In this document: piece by piece, positions 8,384 through 18,000 of the stretch
Numbering within the stretch: position 1 is the stretch's first letter
Layout of the letters: the number at the start of each line of letters is the position of its first letter
NCBI GenBank assembly: GCA_036265385.1
Contig: DATAPD010000025.1
Location: 239,540-303,539 of the forward strand
Reading direction: 5' to 3'
DNA: 64,000 bases
From: DATAPD01 sp036265385
GTDB lineage: Bacteria; Acidobacteriota; Terriglobia; Terriglobales; Acidobacteriaceae
Notes under the pieces: generated by a model
Seen by the model: the letters and a program-made list of their open reading frames with translations, nothing else
What the model was told of the DNA's origin: nothing
The model's database searches: none
Position numbers and translations under genes: made by a program

Positions 8384-9619
8384 TTATTTTTTGGTTTCAT
8401 TTATAAACTTCTGAACTTCTGGCGGATATGGCGGAAATTCCTGCGATGCGCCTTTGAAGAGGCTAACGGTTTTCTCGGCGCGACAGTTTCCGTCGTGGAC
8501 AGCGATCTTGTGGGGTTCGTTGGGTTCATATCCTTCCCAAAGTGACACGCCGGCGTAGGCTCCATCTTTTCGCAAGATGTAGTAGGTCATATCCATAAAT
8601 TTAAGGCGTGACATGTCGTTGTTGTAGTTGCGAACGATGCGTTTGAGAGCATCCATGCCGGCTTCCTGCGGAGACATGCCGCGACGCATGTTCTCGACAA
8701 TCGTGTGCGCGCCCGCGACCTTAATGTTCTCTTCTCCGCTGCCGGTTGCGCCTGCGGAACCTACGTCCTGATCCGTGTAACAACCTGCTCCGATGATGGG
8801 AGAGTCTCCGCAACGACCCGGCAATTTAAACGCAAGCCCGCTGGTGGTGGTGATTCCAGACAGTTCACCTTTCGCATTCAGTGCGGAGCAATTGATGGTA
8901 CCGGTCTGCGGAAAGAGCACCTTCCGGATGGCTGATCTGCGAAACTCAGGCTTGATGCCGACGCTGGCTGCCATCTCGTTGAGCTTGTAGAAGCGGTTCT
9001 GCCAGAGCTCGGAACTGGGTGATGTCTCGGGTGGCTTCCAACCAGGCGAGGCTAGCCCGGGGCCCCACCAGTCGTCCCGCGAGTGGTACTCCTTCCAAAG
9101 CAGCCAAACCATGCGGGAGTGTTCGGTCAAGAGATTCTCGCGAGGAAATCCCATGGCGACGGCAAAGCGCTCTGCCCCTTCACCAACCAGCATGACGTGC
9201 CCAGTGTGTTCCATGACGGCCTTGGCGACTTTGGAAACGTTCTTAATGTTGCGGACACCACCTACCGATCCCGCACGCCGGGTTGGACCGTGCATGCAAC
9301 AGGCGTCAAGTTCTACAACTCCTTCCTCGTTGGGCAGGCCTCCCAAGCCAACACTGTCGTCTTTGGGATCGTCTTCAGGTCCGGTGACCACCAGGATGGC
9401 GGAATCGAGCGTGTCGCCGCCTTTGGAAAGGTGATCATATGCGCGATCGAGGTAATCAAAGCCGTTTCCAGAGCAGACGATGATCGGACGCTTTCCTGTG
9501 GCCGCACTGGTTGACTGAGGACTGGCCTGTGACTCAGTTTTGTTAGTTTGAGCGCCTGCACCGAGCGAGATAGATCCAGCTAAGCTTGCTCCCAGAAAAT
9601 TACGGCGCGAGATCGCCAT
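8384..9619 (-). CDS. Exported glycosylasparaginase-family N-terminal nucleophile hydrolase
   Basis: Member of the N4-(beta-N-acetylglucosaminyl)-L-asparaginase family, which autocleaves to expose a catalytic Thr and releases aspartate from glycosylated Asn. Residues 5-10 (RRNFLG) plus a hydrophobic stretch form a twin-arginine signal ending near GAGAQ, so it is folded before export. The second half has the substrate region GRCGDSPIIGAGCYTD (268-283). The predicted nucleophile is Thr241 in QTGTINCSAL; the preceding residue is Gly, where characterised enzymes have Asp (HDTIG). Autocleavage chemistry may therefore differ, or the enzyme may be taspase-like. It is convergent with glpX. Confidence 0.85.
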   Translation of the reverse strand: MAISRRNFLGASLAGSISLGAGAQTNKTESQASPQSTSAATGKRPIIVCSGNGFDYLDRAYDHLSKGGDTLDSAILVVTGPEDDPKDDSVGLGGLPNEEGVVELDACCMHGPTRRAGSVGGVRNIKNVSKVAKAVMEHTGHVMLVGEGAERFAVAMGFPRENLLTEHSRMVWLLWKEYHSRDDWWGPGLASPGWKPPETSPSSELWQNRFYKLNEMAASVGIKPEFRRSAIRKVLFPQTGTINCSALNAKGELSGITTTSGLAFKLPGRCGDSPIIGAGCYTDQDVGSAGATGSGEENIKVAGAHTIVENMRRGMSPQEAGMDALKRIVRNYNNDMSRLKFMDMTYYILRKDGAYAGVSLWEGYEPNEPHKIAVHDGNCRAEKTVSLFKGASQEFPPYPPEVQKFINETKK

Positions 9620-9860
9620 TCTTCCTCCGAACGAAAACGGCGATCAGGATAGCACGCGATTTCCTGCGTTCTGTCCAAGTGGAGGAAGAGGCAACGCGTT
9701 TATGGACATGTGGGCTGTCCGCGCGAGATCTCTCTCGACTCACTGAAGAAAGCGCGAGTCTTCGAGATGATGCCAGGTTTTTTGCAGAGGGGTAGCGTCG
9801 GGCGTCGAGATGACGCCTAATTTTGGAGGCACAAGCGTTCGGGGGTGCGCGCTGCCGTTC

Positions 9861-11036
9861 TCAGGAGGCGAGAGAATTTTGCCCGGCCGGTGTAATGTCC
9901 ATGCGGTAACGAAGCATCGCTGCGATGTTGCCCACCTGATCCAGCGCAGGTTGTTTTTTCAGATAGAAGAGCTCGATATCGCGACGAATCGCAATGGGTA
10001 TGAGGGCCTCGCAAACGTCTTCAAGTTCACGTGTCGCTTGGCCACAAGCGACGCAAGCGGGAATCATATGGGAATCGATATGTCCGCAGTTTGTGCATTC
10101 CACGGCTTTGGCGGAATAAGAGTCAGACAGGAACAGCGTCTGTGCCTCACCGCTTTCAACGGCGTTCAGAACGCGACGTAATCCGGTTACACCTCGGCCA
10201 TTTGCCTTAGCAAAACTGAGGGTGTCGTCAAGTAGTTTCTGACCCCGTTCCTCGATGGAGCCACGAAGGACGCGTGCGCCGAGAGACCTGATTTCTTCTG
10301 GGGTTGCACTCGCGACATCGATGGGGAAGTGTCCCAGCAAACGCTGGTTCACATAATTGTGCAGTTGGGCTTCGAATTCGGACCAGATGCTGTCATTGCA
10401 TCCGACGATCAGTTTCTCCCACACGCCTCTTTCGAACTCGTCTTTCAGACGATCGGCAATGTTTTTGAAATGATGGAGCGCGTCGTCGGCGATGCGGCGC
10501 TCGGCATGTCCAGCATCATAGCCTTTGAATCCGTAGTTCTTGGCTCGTGGAAGCTTGTGAAAAATACCTTCTCCCTCTGTCAACTGATCAAGCCGTAGAT
10601 CAAAGAAGCGAGCACGCTGACGGTCGACCAACGTCACGCACAACCTGGGATGCGCACCGAGCAGTATGGCAAGGGGTCGTAGGTCGAAGCGGCGGTTCAC
10701 GACTAATTGAGTCTTGGCGAGTTGGGGAGGCAAATCAAACTCGCGCCAGAAGTTGAGGCTTTTGCAAGCGAAGATGGCTTTAGCTTGGCGCTGACTGGCG
10801 CCAAGACTGCCGACGACATCAAGGATGCGTTCGAGGTCTCCGCGAGCGCAGGCGTTCTTTCCATGTTTCTGGGATTCGCGCATAGCATCTCGGATCAGGT
10901 CTTTCACCTGGATTGCATCGCTGCGGTGGGATTTATCCTGAGGCGCGCCGGGCTGAAAGTAAAAACTGAGCGCACACGCGTCTGGAAGAGTCGCCTGAAA
11001 TTGGGCCAACTCTCGGATATCTTCGCGGGTAACCAT
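9861..11036 (-). CDS. Bacterial eRF1-like (baeRF/Pelota-type) protein with zinc ribbon
   Basis: 391-residue protein resembling the archaeo-eukaryotic release factor 1 superfamily found in some bacteria. The middle part (about 130-200) has the eRF1 domain-2 pattern VTLVDRQRARFFDL and then GHAERRIADDALHHFKNIA, where eRF1 has GGQ followed by a basic helix; here the loop reads YDAGHAE, so the GGQ itself is absent. The C-terminal domain carries a zinc ribbon, CTNC (315-318) and CVAC (329-332). It probably acts on peptidyl-tRNA or stalled/hibernating ribosomes. The gene lies 28 bases after the HPF-sigma fusion gene, as one transcript. AGGAGA precedes GTG(11039)-ATG(11036); the ATG has the better spacing. 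Confidence 0.8.
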   Translation of the reverse strand: MVTREDIRELAQFQATLPDACALSFYFQPGAPQDKSHRSDAIQVKDLIRDAMRESQKHGKNACARGDLERILDVVGSLGASQRQAKAIFACKSLNFWREFDLPPQLAKTQLVVNRRFDLRPLAILLGAHPRLCVTLVDRQRARFFDLRLDQLTEGEGIFHKLPRAKNYGFKGYDAGHAERRIADDALHHFKNIADRLKDEFERGVWEKLIVGCNDSIWSEFEAQLHNYVNQRLLGHFPIDVASATPEEIRSLGARVLRGSIEERGQKLLDDTLSFAKANGRGVTGLRRVLNAVESGEAQTLFLSDSYSAKAVECTNCGHIDSHMIPACVACGQATRELEDVCEALIPIAIRRDIELFYLKKQPALDQVGNIAAMLRYRMDITPAGQNSLAS

Positions 11037-11064
11037 CACGATTTCTCCTGAGTGAGTTTGAATT

Positions 11065-12099
11065 TTAGACGCTGGTGGATTTTGCTACGGGCACCGGATT
11101 GAATTGCCTGGCCAAAGCAGGGGCTTTCTTTATGTGGTCGCGGATCGCCATGATGGATGCTTCGACTTCTTTGGGCTGACGATCAGTGATTGCGGAAATT
11201 TCCTCGACAGAGAAACCTTCGAGGCCGTACAACAGAAAAGCTTCACGATCACGACGTTTCACGCCACGCAGGGCGGAATGCACGAGGGCAAGCATCTCAT
11301 CGGAGGAGGCAAGCTGTTCGGGAGTCGCGATCCTTCGGTCAGGAATGACACTTTCGCGAGTCAAAGTTTCGTCCGGTTGGTGGAATTGCAGTTCCGGCTC
11401 ATCGCTACCGCGGACATTCGGCGAGCGAGCGGAATCCTCGAGGTGAACGGAATCAACTTCGCGACTGGCTACGACCATCTCGTCCATGGACTGCATGGCC
11501 AGTCGATATAGCCAGGGTTCGAGTGCAAGTTTCTCGGGGCGCTCCCCATCGCTCAGCGCCCGCGCAACGGCCTCATCAATGACTTCTTCCGTCGAGATCG
11601 TATCCGCGGGAAGATCTTCGGCAGATTGCCGGAAGTACAGCTCACGTTCCACAAAGCGCTGCAGGCGGCCAAGGTTGACGCTCACGTAAGAGCGCACGTC
11701 CTCGGCAGAAATCTTCGGAGGATGAACTGCAGCCAGGGTCTGTTCAAATGGAACGCCGATTTCGACTCCGTTTGTTGAACCGCGACGACGCCAATTGTGG
11801 CTCGAACGGAGTATGTCCTTGTGTCGCGTAATTTGCTGCAAGATGTCGTCGAAGGCGGATTTCAGTGCAACGGTCGCGTTGGGAGCAGCTTTCTGAGAAG
11901 CCATCTGTCCGGAAGGTAGCCGCAAATTCAGAGACACTTGGGAGCCTTCGCGCGCGGGGCTTGGTTCAATCGCGCCTTTCAGGTGTACTAAGTCAGGGCG
12001 AAAGACCTGCAGCCGGCGACGGAGTTTCTCAATTTGCGTGTTGATCTCTTTTTCTATGTCGGGAGTTTTGTGGACCTTGTAAGCGATATGAACGTTCAT
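11065..12099 (-). CDS. HPF/RaiA ribosome hibernation domain fused to sigma-70-like regions
   Basis: 344-residue protein with two unrelated parts. Residues 1-105 match the S30AE (HPF/RaiA) fold, which binds the 30S decoding centre in resting ribosomes: MNVHIAYKVHK at the start and SAFDDILQQITRHKD near the end of the domain. Residues about 135-212 resemble sigma-70 region 2 (FVERELYFR ... EEVIDEAVARAL ... PWLYRLAMQSMDEM), and 265-325 resemble region 4 (VKRRDREAFLLYGLEGFSVE, then EISAITDRQPKEVEASI), a helix-turn-helix. Whether the sigma part binds polymerase is unknown. It is immediately upstream of the eRF1-like gene, suggesting a joint role in ribosome storage and rescue. The ATG follows GAGG. 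Confidence 0.82.
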   Translation of the reverse strand: MNVHIAYKVHKTPDIEKEINTQIEKLRRRLQVFRPDLVHLKGAIEPSPAREGSQVSLNLRLPSGQMASQKAAPNATVALKSAFDDILQQITRHKDILRSSHNWRRRGSTNGVEIGVPFEQTLAAVHPPKISAEDVRSYVSVNLGRLQRFVERELYFRQSAEDLPADTISTEEVIDEAVARALSDGERPEKLALEPWLYRLAMQSMDEMVVASREVDSVHLEDSARSPNVRGSDEPELQFHQPDETLTRESVIPDRRIATPEQLASSDEMLALVHSALRGVKRRDREAFLLYGLEGFSVEEISAITDRQPKEVEASIMAIRDHIKKAPALARQFNPVPVAKSTSV

Positions 12100-12230
12100 G
12101 AGAGCCTCGAGAGCGGGTTGCAGTTCCCGTGAAGCTATCTGGTCCTTCCTGTCGTGATTCTACACCCGAAGATATGGAGGAGGGTCAAGCGAAAACGAGA
12201 ATAAAAATTCGCGAACATCCAGCTTGTGAC

Positions 12231-12247
12231 GGTTGCACTTGGCAACC
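12231..12247. terminator. Hairpin between mqnE and the HPF-sigma gene
   Basis: GGTTGC and GCAACC form a 6-bp stem with a 5-base loop, 27 bases beyond the mqnE stop. The T-run lies on the plus-strand side (TTTTT after the stem), so for the minus-strand mqnE transcript it lacks a U-tract. It may be a weak or Rho-assisted end. Confidence 0.25.
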
Positions 12248-12273
12248 TTTTTGGAGAAGTCGCAAACTACCGG

Positions 12274-13404
12274 CTAGACCGTCACGGTGAAGGAAGTTTC
12301 GGTGCGAGTGACGGGACGATAGAGAGTGTCGCGCTCTATCGGCTCCCGTCCGGCTTCTTTGATCAAGCGCACAAGATCTTGTCGACGCATGCCCTGGGGC
12401 GTGGTGGCTCCCGCATCGTGATAAATCTTCTCTTCCACGACAGTACCGTCAATGTCATCGGCGCCGAACCGTAAGGAGATTTGTGCGATTTTCGCAGTCA
12501 TCATCTGCCAATAGGCTTTGATATGCGGGAAGTTGTCGAGCACAAGGCGGCTGACGGCAATTTGCTTGATGTCCAACATCCCCGTCGTCTTCGGCAGATG
12601 CTGTAGTGGCGTATTGTCGGGATGAAATGCGAGTGGGATGAAAGTTTGGAAACCGTGAGTTTCATCCTGCAAGTCGCGTAATTTGAGCAGATGATCGACC
12701 CGGTCTTCGTCGTTTTCCACGTGACCGTAAAGCATCGTCGCGTTGGATTTCAGCCCGATCTGATGAGCGAGCCTGGCAGTGTCCAACCACTGATCGCCAT
12801 CGATCTTGTGATCACAAATTATGTGTCGTACGCGATCTGCAAAAATCTCGGCACCGCCCCCAGGTAAAGAGTCCACTCCGGCTGCCTTCATTTGCTCAAG
12901 CGTTTCGCGTATGGAAAGCTTCGCCCGTTTTGCGAGGTAAGCTACCTCGACCATGGTGAAAGCTTTCATGTGCACCTGCGGGAAGCGCTGCTTGAGGCCA
13001 GAAATCAGGTCGAGAAAATATTGAAAGGGCAGGTCGGGGTGCAGCCCACCAACGATGTGAAATTCCGTGACGGCCTCGGAGTATCCAGAGGCCGCCGTCT
13101 CAAAAGCCTCTTCGAGAGCCATCGTGTAGGCGCCGGGCGTGTCCTTTTTGCGTCCGAATGCACATAGACGACATGCCGCTACACAGACATTGGTCGGATT
13201 GATGTGTCGATTGACGTTGAAGTAGGCACGATCGCCATGCAGTCGCTCGCGGACGTAATTGGCCATCCATCCGACTGCAAGAATGTCGCCTGTGCGATAC
13301 AAGGCGAGGGCGTCGGTAGCGTCGAGCCGGATACCCTGAATCACTTTCTGGTGAATCGGTTGAAGACGAGGGTCATCCGTCTGAAAAGCGTGCGATTGTG
13401 CCAT
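12274..13404 (-). CDS. mqnE: Aminofutalosine synthase MqnE
   Basis: Radical SAM enzyme joining 3-[(1-carboxyvinyl)oxy]benzoate and SAM-derived adenosine to make aminofutalosine in the futalosine route to menaquinone. The 4Fe-4S motif CVAACRLC gives Cys74, Cys78 and Cys81. The CofH/MqnC/MqnE family features are present, including EFHIVGGLHPDLPF and the Gly-rich PGGGAEI segment. Of these paralogs MqnE is the best fit from the C-terminal DIDGTVVEEKIYHDAGA. The next upstream gene is a UbiA-type prenyltransferase, which would attach the isoprenoid tail, supporting the pathway call. Confidence 0.9.
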   Translation of the reverse strand: MAQSHAFQTDDPRLQPIHQKVIQGIRLDATDALALYRTGDILAVGWMANYVRERLHGDRAYFNVNRHINPTNVCVAACRLCAFGRKKDTPGAYTMALEEAFETAASGYSEAVTEFHIVGGLHPDLPFQYFLDLISGLKQRFPQVHMKAFTMVEVAYLAKRAKLSIRETLEQMKAAGVDSLPGGGAEIFADRVRHIICDHKIDGDQWLDTARLAHQIGLKSNATMLYGHVENDEDRVDHLLKLRDLQDETHGFQTFIPLAFHPDNTPLQHLPKTTGMLDIKQIAVSRLVLDNFPHIKAYWQMMTAKIAQISLRFGADDIDGTVVEEKIYHDAGATTPQGMRRQDLVRLIKEAGREPIERDTLYRPVTRTETSFTVTV

Positions 13405-13467
13405 TGCTTCGATGATATCGCAGTGCTCGCCAGAACTTCTAGTTTAGGAATGAAACGATTTCAAAGG

Positions 13468-14331
13468 TCAACGGCGCAGGAGCAGGTCTCCGGCGATGAA
13501 GCAGAAGAAAAGAACGGAGATGACGCCATTCATCGTGAAGAAAGCTGCGTTCAGCTTGGAGAGGTCTTTCGGGGAAACGAGAGAATGCTCATAGGCAAGG
13601 AGAATGGCCACCGCAAGAACACCAACCATGGCAATTTTTCCCAAGGAAAAAACGAGGATCAGGGCTATCAACAGGACGAGCATGATCATGTGAAAGATTC
13701 GCGCTACCCACAGGGCCGCGGGGATTCCGAAGTGGCGAGGGACAGAATGAAGGCCGGCTTCGCGGTCGAACTCATAGTCCTGGCACGCATACAGCACATC
13801 GAATCCACCGACCCAAAAAGTGACAGCTGCCGTGAGAAGCAAGATTCGAGGATCGAGACTTCCCTGCACCGCGATCCAGGCTGCGGCGGGGGCAATACCG
13901 AGGGCAAACCCGAGGAACAGGTGGGACCAGCGAGTGAAGCGCTTCGTATACGAGTACAGCAACACGATCGCCAAGGCAACCGGTGAAAGATAAAGCGTGA
14001 GCCGGTTCAATTGTGACGCGGCGAAGACAAAAATTCCAACTGACGCTAGCGTGAATAGTGAAACGAAAGCTGGGCTCAGCGTACCGGCCGGAAGAGCGCG
14101 GGTTCGCGTACGCGGATTCTCGGCGTCGATCGAAGCATCTGCCAGGCGATTGAAGGCCATTGCAGCCGAGCGGGCAGCCACCATGGCAACAATGATCCAG
14201 AGAAGAACGTGAGCACTGGGGAGTCCGCGGGCCGCCAGCATGGCGCCGCACAAGGCAAAGGGGAGCGCGAAAATCGAGTGCTCCCATTTAATCATCTCGA
14301 GCGTAACACGCAGGTTATGCGCAACCGACAT
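13468..14331 (-). CDS. UbiA-family prenyltransferase, probably MqnP of the futalosine pathway
   Basis: Integral membrane prenyltransferase of 287 residues with about eight hydrophobic helices. The two Asp-rich, Mg-diphosphate-binding motifs are NRLADASID (61-69) and QDYEFDREAG in the second half. The family includes 4-hydroxybenzoate polyprenyltransferase (UbiA) and MqnP, which prenylates dihydroxynaphthoate. Because it lies 63 bases upstream of mqnE in the same transcript, MqnP is the preferred role. Its 3' end is close to the downstream gene and its upstream neighbour is pcm. Confidence 0.87.
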   Translation of the reverse strand: MSVAHNLRVTLEMIKWEHSIFALPFALCGAMLAARGLPSAHVLLWIIVAMVAARSAAMAFNRLADASIDAENPRTRTRALPAGTLSPAFVSLFTLASVGIFVFAASQLNRLTLYLSPVALAIVLLYSYTKRFTRWSHLFLGFALGIAPAAAWIAVQGSLDPRILLLTAAVTFWVGGFDVLYACQDYEFDREAGLHSVPRHFGIPAALWVARIFHMIMLVLLIALILVFSLGKIAMVGVLAVAILLAYEHSLVSPKDLSKLNAAFFTMNGVISVLFFCFIAGDLLLRR

Positions 14332-14387
14332 GAGATCGATTGTAAAGCACGAGCTCTTGCGAAATGGCAGCGTCTAGTTGCGAACGG

Positions 14388-15053
14388 TCAGTTTTGTCCC
14401 TCAAACTCGGGTTCAGAGATGAGTGGCACAAAACGACAGGGGTCGAGACGGCTTATGACTTGCGTCCCGTTGCGCTTCGTAATGAGTTTCAATTCCTGAG
14501 CTTCCGGGGGGCCGATGGGAGCTATAAGGCGTCCTCCTTCCCGGAGTTGATCGAACAGCGCGATCGGTAGCGATATCGCGGCGGCGGAAACGAGAATGGC
14601 GTCGAACGGAGCGAATTGTGGAAGCCCCCGAGTCCCATCAGCTACGAGAAGAATCGCATTCTTGCATTCTAGATCTTCCAACCTCTGCTGAGCCTGATCC
14701 AACAAGGTGGGGTGCCGTTCGACGGAATAAACGGAATCAACCAATTCACATAGAAGCGCGGTTACGTAACTCGATCCTGTACCAACTTCCAGAACGCGAT
14801 CGCTCGGCGTGAGTGCCAAGGCTTGCAGCATGACGGCAACGATATATGGCTGGGAGATGGTCTGATCCATGCCAATCGGGATCGGGTGATCTTCGTAGGC
14901 ACGTGACTGAAATTGTTCAGGAACGAACAAGTGGCGGGGTACAGCCTCCATGGCAGTAAGAACCCGTTCATCACGGATGCCGCGAGCGCGGAGTTGAAAC
15001 GCAACCATGTTTTCTCTTTCCGCGCGAAACTGGTTATTGGAAGGATGGATCAT
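14388..15053 (-). CDS. pcm: Protein-L-isoaspartate O-methyltransferase
   Basis: SAM-dependent repair enzyme that methylates isoaspartyl residues in damaged proteins. The 221-residue protein has the PCMT signatures: QTISQPYIVA (64-73), the SAM-binding glycine loop VLEVGTGSSYVTA (87-99) and PIGPPEAQEL near the C-terminus. It is 17 bases downstream of tamB in the same operon, and upstream of the menaquinone genes. A cytosolic or periplasmic location cannot be told apart firmly, but no signal peptide is visible. Confidence 0.93.
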   Translation of the reverse strand: MIHPSNNQFRAERENMVAFQLRARGIRDERVLTAMEAVPRHLFVPEQFQSRAYEDHPIPIGMDQTISQPYIVAVMLQALALTPSDRVLEVGTGSSYVTALLCELVDSVYSVERHPTLLDQAQQRLEDLECKNAILLVADGTRGLPQFAPFDAILVSAAAISLPIALFDQLREGGRLIAPIGPPEAQELKLITKRNGTQVISRLDPCRFVPLISEPEFEGQN

Positions 15054-15070
15054 GGGATTCCGCTCGCGAA

Positions 15071-18000
15071 TTACTTCTTGCGTCGGCGGATTTTGATATC
15101 GAAGCTTACAACCCCATTCTGGTCGCGAAGAGCGACGATAGAGACCGTTCGAGTCACGTTGTACTCCAGCTGAATGATCTGCTGAGATGCCACCGCAACA
15201 TTGGTGCTGTACGTGAGTGTGAGATTGCTCGCCACCTGTTGTTCAATTGTGACCTGGGGGCCCCGAACGACGTTGGTGGCACTGGGCAGTCCCTGAGGAT
15301 CGATCTTGATACGGCTGACACCGAACAGACGCTGGACCCGGCTTGAAAGTGTCGCATTCAGGGCCTCACTGAGAATCAGGTTCGAGGCAGCACCGGAGAG
15401 GCCTGCAGAGGAGTTCTCGAGCGAAGCGGATTCTTCGCGCGTACGACCGAGAGCGAGCAGCGCGATGATGTCGGCGCTTGGCAAGGGTGGCTCGGAACGA
15501 TAGTTGACGTTCAATTTGTCGAATGTGCCGTTTAGACCGATGGTGACGTCGTAGTCACTGACGCGCGTTGAGGCTTCGAGATCGAGAATCGGCTCGATGC
15601 GCACAGGGTTTGTGAAAATCACGTCACCGCGCTCAAGCCGGTACTTCGCACCATTGAAGAAGACTTCCCCTTCAAGGATATCGACGCGCCCGAGTACTGC
15701 CGGACGCGCAGCACTGCCACGTACTCGCAAATCAGCATCACCGGAAAGTTTGGCCAATGCGGTTTGCATCTGAAGTTCCGGCGTAGTCGTTACATGCAAA
15801 TCGAGCTTGATGCGATTGAGCGGCGAATTCGCCTGCGGTGCCTGCGCGGACAATTTGGCTCTTTCCAGGTAGGAACCGAAGTCGAAGCCCGGTGTCATGC
15901 TCAACTTCATTACCGTCAGCTCGCCAGACAGAGTGGCCGCATCGTTTGTCCCGGAAAAATGCAGGTCGGCGTTGGTCGTTGAACTGATCCCCGGCGGATA
16001 GCGAAGGCGCACTTCTTGAGCGGTCCCTTTAAGGTCGAACAAAATTTGTCGACGGTAGTAGCTGATAGCACCAGTGACGTTTAACGTTCCGCCACCGGTA
16101 CGAGCAGTTAGACTCTGTACCTGTAACTGATTCTCGTTGAATGTCAGCGTGCCGTTCATTTCTGTGAGCCCCGTGGGCAGATCCGAATAAGTGAGCGCGC
16201 CATCCGAGACCCGTACCTGTCCACGGAAAACAGGAGATGCAAGCGCGCCGGTGACATTTACACCAACGGCGACGTTGCCTGAGGATGTGAGATCGGGAAC
16301 CCAGGTTTGAAGTAGCGTGAGGTTCAGGGTGCCGTCCGCACGCAAGTCGAGAGTTCGATCGCCCGCGATCTGAGCGGTCCCATGGGCAACAAGGTCAGTG
16401 CCGGTGCCGACGAGATGAAACTGATCGAGCGAAACAGTCTGTTTCGAGAAGGCTAATCGGATAGGCCCCTCATTATGCAGGTTCACTTTATCCACGTCGG
16501 CTGAAAATTGCGTGACGCTTGCAGTGACAGCTAAATCAGAAGGTTTGCGCAGAGGCCCGTGCAGTTCGACTTGCCCTTCGACGGCTGAATGTCCTGTGAC
16601 TTGCCCTCGCAGGTAAATGCGCAGCAAGGAATCGATGTCCAAGTGGGCGAAATCGATTTTCAGGTCGGCTGGATAATCGTCGCGGAGAGTGATAGTTCCG
16701 GTTGTGTGCAACTGTGCATCGCGGAAGTTTGAGGTGCCTTCGAGTTGCAGGCGTGACCCTTGCGTGATCGCGTGAGCGTCAAAGTCACCAAGGCGTTCCT
16801 TGCTCAAAGTCAGGTCTGCAATGTGAAGGTCTGCATCGATCGAAGGCTCGTCCAGAGTTCCGCCGCCTTGTGCTTTAAAGCTCAGCAGGCCGGCAATTGT
16901 GAACCGTTCATTCTGAATACGCTCAACGCGTGAAAGCTCGAAATTCGACCCAGTAAGATTCAGGCGGTAGGTCCGAGAGGCAAGGCCGTATGCTGCCGTA
17001 CCCGTAACGGTGGCGTCCCCCTGTTGCAAGATGAGGTTAGTGAATTGAGCTTCCCCGTTGGCGAATCGAACGTCACTTTCAAATTTTGAGATCGATTGGC
17101 CGTACGCAACTGCATTCGTGAGTTGCAGATGCCCACCACCACCCGGCTGATCGATCGTGCCCGCAAATTGCGCATGCAAGTCGATGTTTCCAGTAACGGG
17201 GTAGCCATACCCTGCCAAGGCGAGTAACTCGGCTACATCGCCGTGCTGCAGATCGAGACGTACAGAGATGTGGGAGGCGTCTGAAAATTCTCCACGGCGA
17301 AGTTCAACGCTAACATCGCCTTTGATCTGTGAGGCGCCGTGAAGGATTGTCAGATTTTTTGCGCTTATCCCAGATGAGGAATATTGCATGTCGGCAGATG
17401 CGGAATCCCAGTGCACTTCTGTTTCGGGCCGACGAGCTGTGGCGGGAAGGGTCGTCTCAAAATCGGTGAGTTGCAGATTTGCAGTAACGTGAGGATCATG
17501 CACTCGTCCCGCGAGAGTGCCATTCAATGTCGCGCGGCCGTGCAATGAAAGAGGCAATGGCCGACGTTTCAGAAATGGTTCCCATTCACGCAGGTCGCGC
17601 GTCGTGATATTGAAGCGGGCAGACGCTGAACGCGAGAGCGTTCCGTCGGCCCGAATCGTGGTCGAGGGCGTTGTGGCGGTCAAGTCGTGAATTTCGAGCT
17701 CATCGCCAACCAATCGGTAAGCGCCCCGAGCATTCAACGTCAGGGGAATGTCTTGTCGTGCAGGGCTATTCGGCGGATCGATCCGAAGCACAAATTTCGT
17801 TTCGGCATCGCTTGGAGTTCCCACCCATGAGACTTCAGCTGTGCCGGCGACTGTCCCAGAAAAATGTGCCTCTTCTAAGGGAAGCTTTCGAGTGGAGAAG
17901 GCGCGCTTGATTGCAGGCAACTCGAGACTTGAAAAGCGGGCATGTACAATTCCACGCTGCAGTCGTTCCTGCTCAGCCCGGTTCAAAGTGCGTCTCGCCC

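Noticed and set aside
13204..13986. A 260-codon plus-strand frame opposite the prenyltransferase and mqnE genes
   Set aside because: Low-complexity charged protein opposite two clear enzymes; shadow of coding on the other strand.
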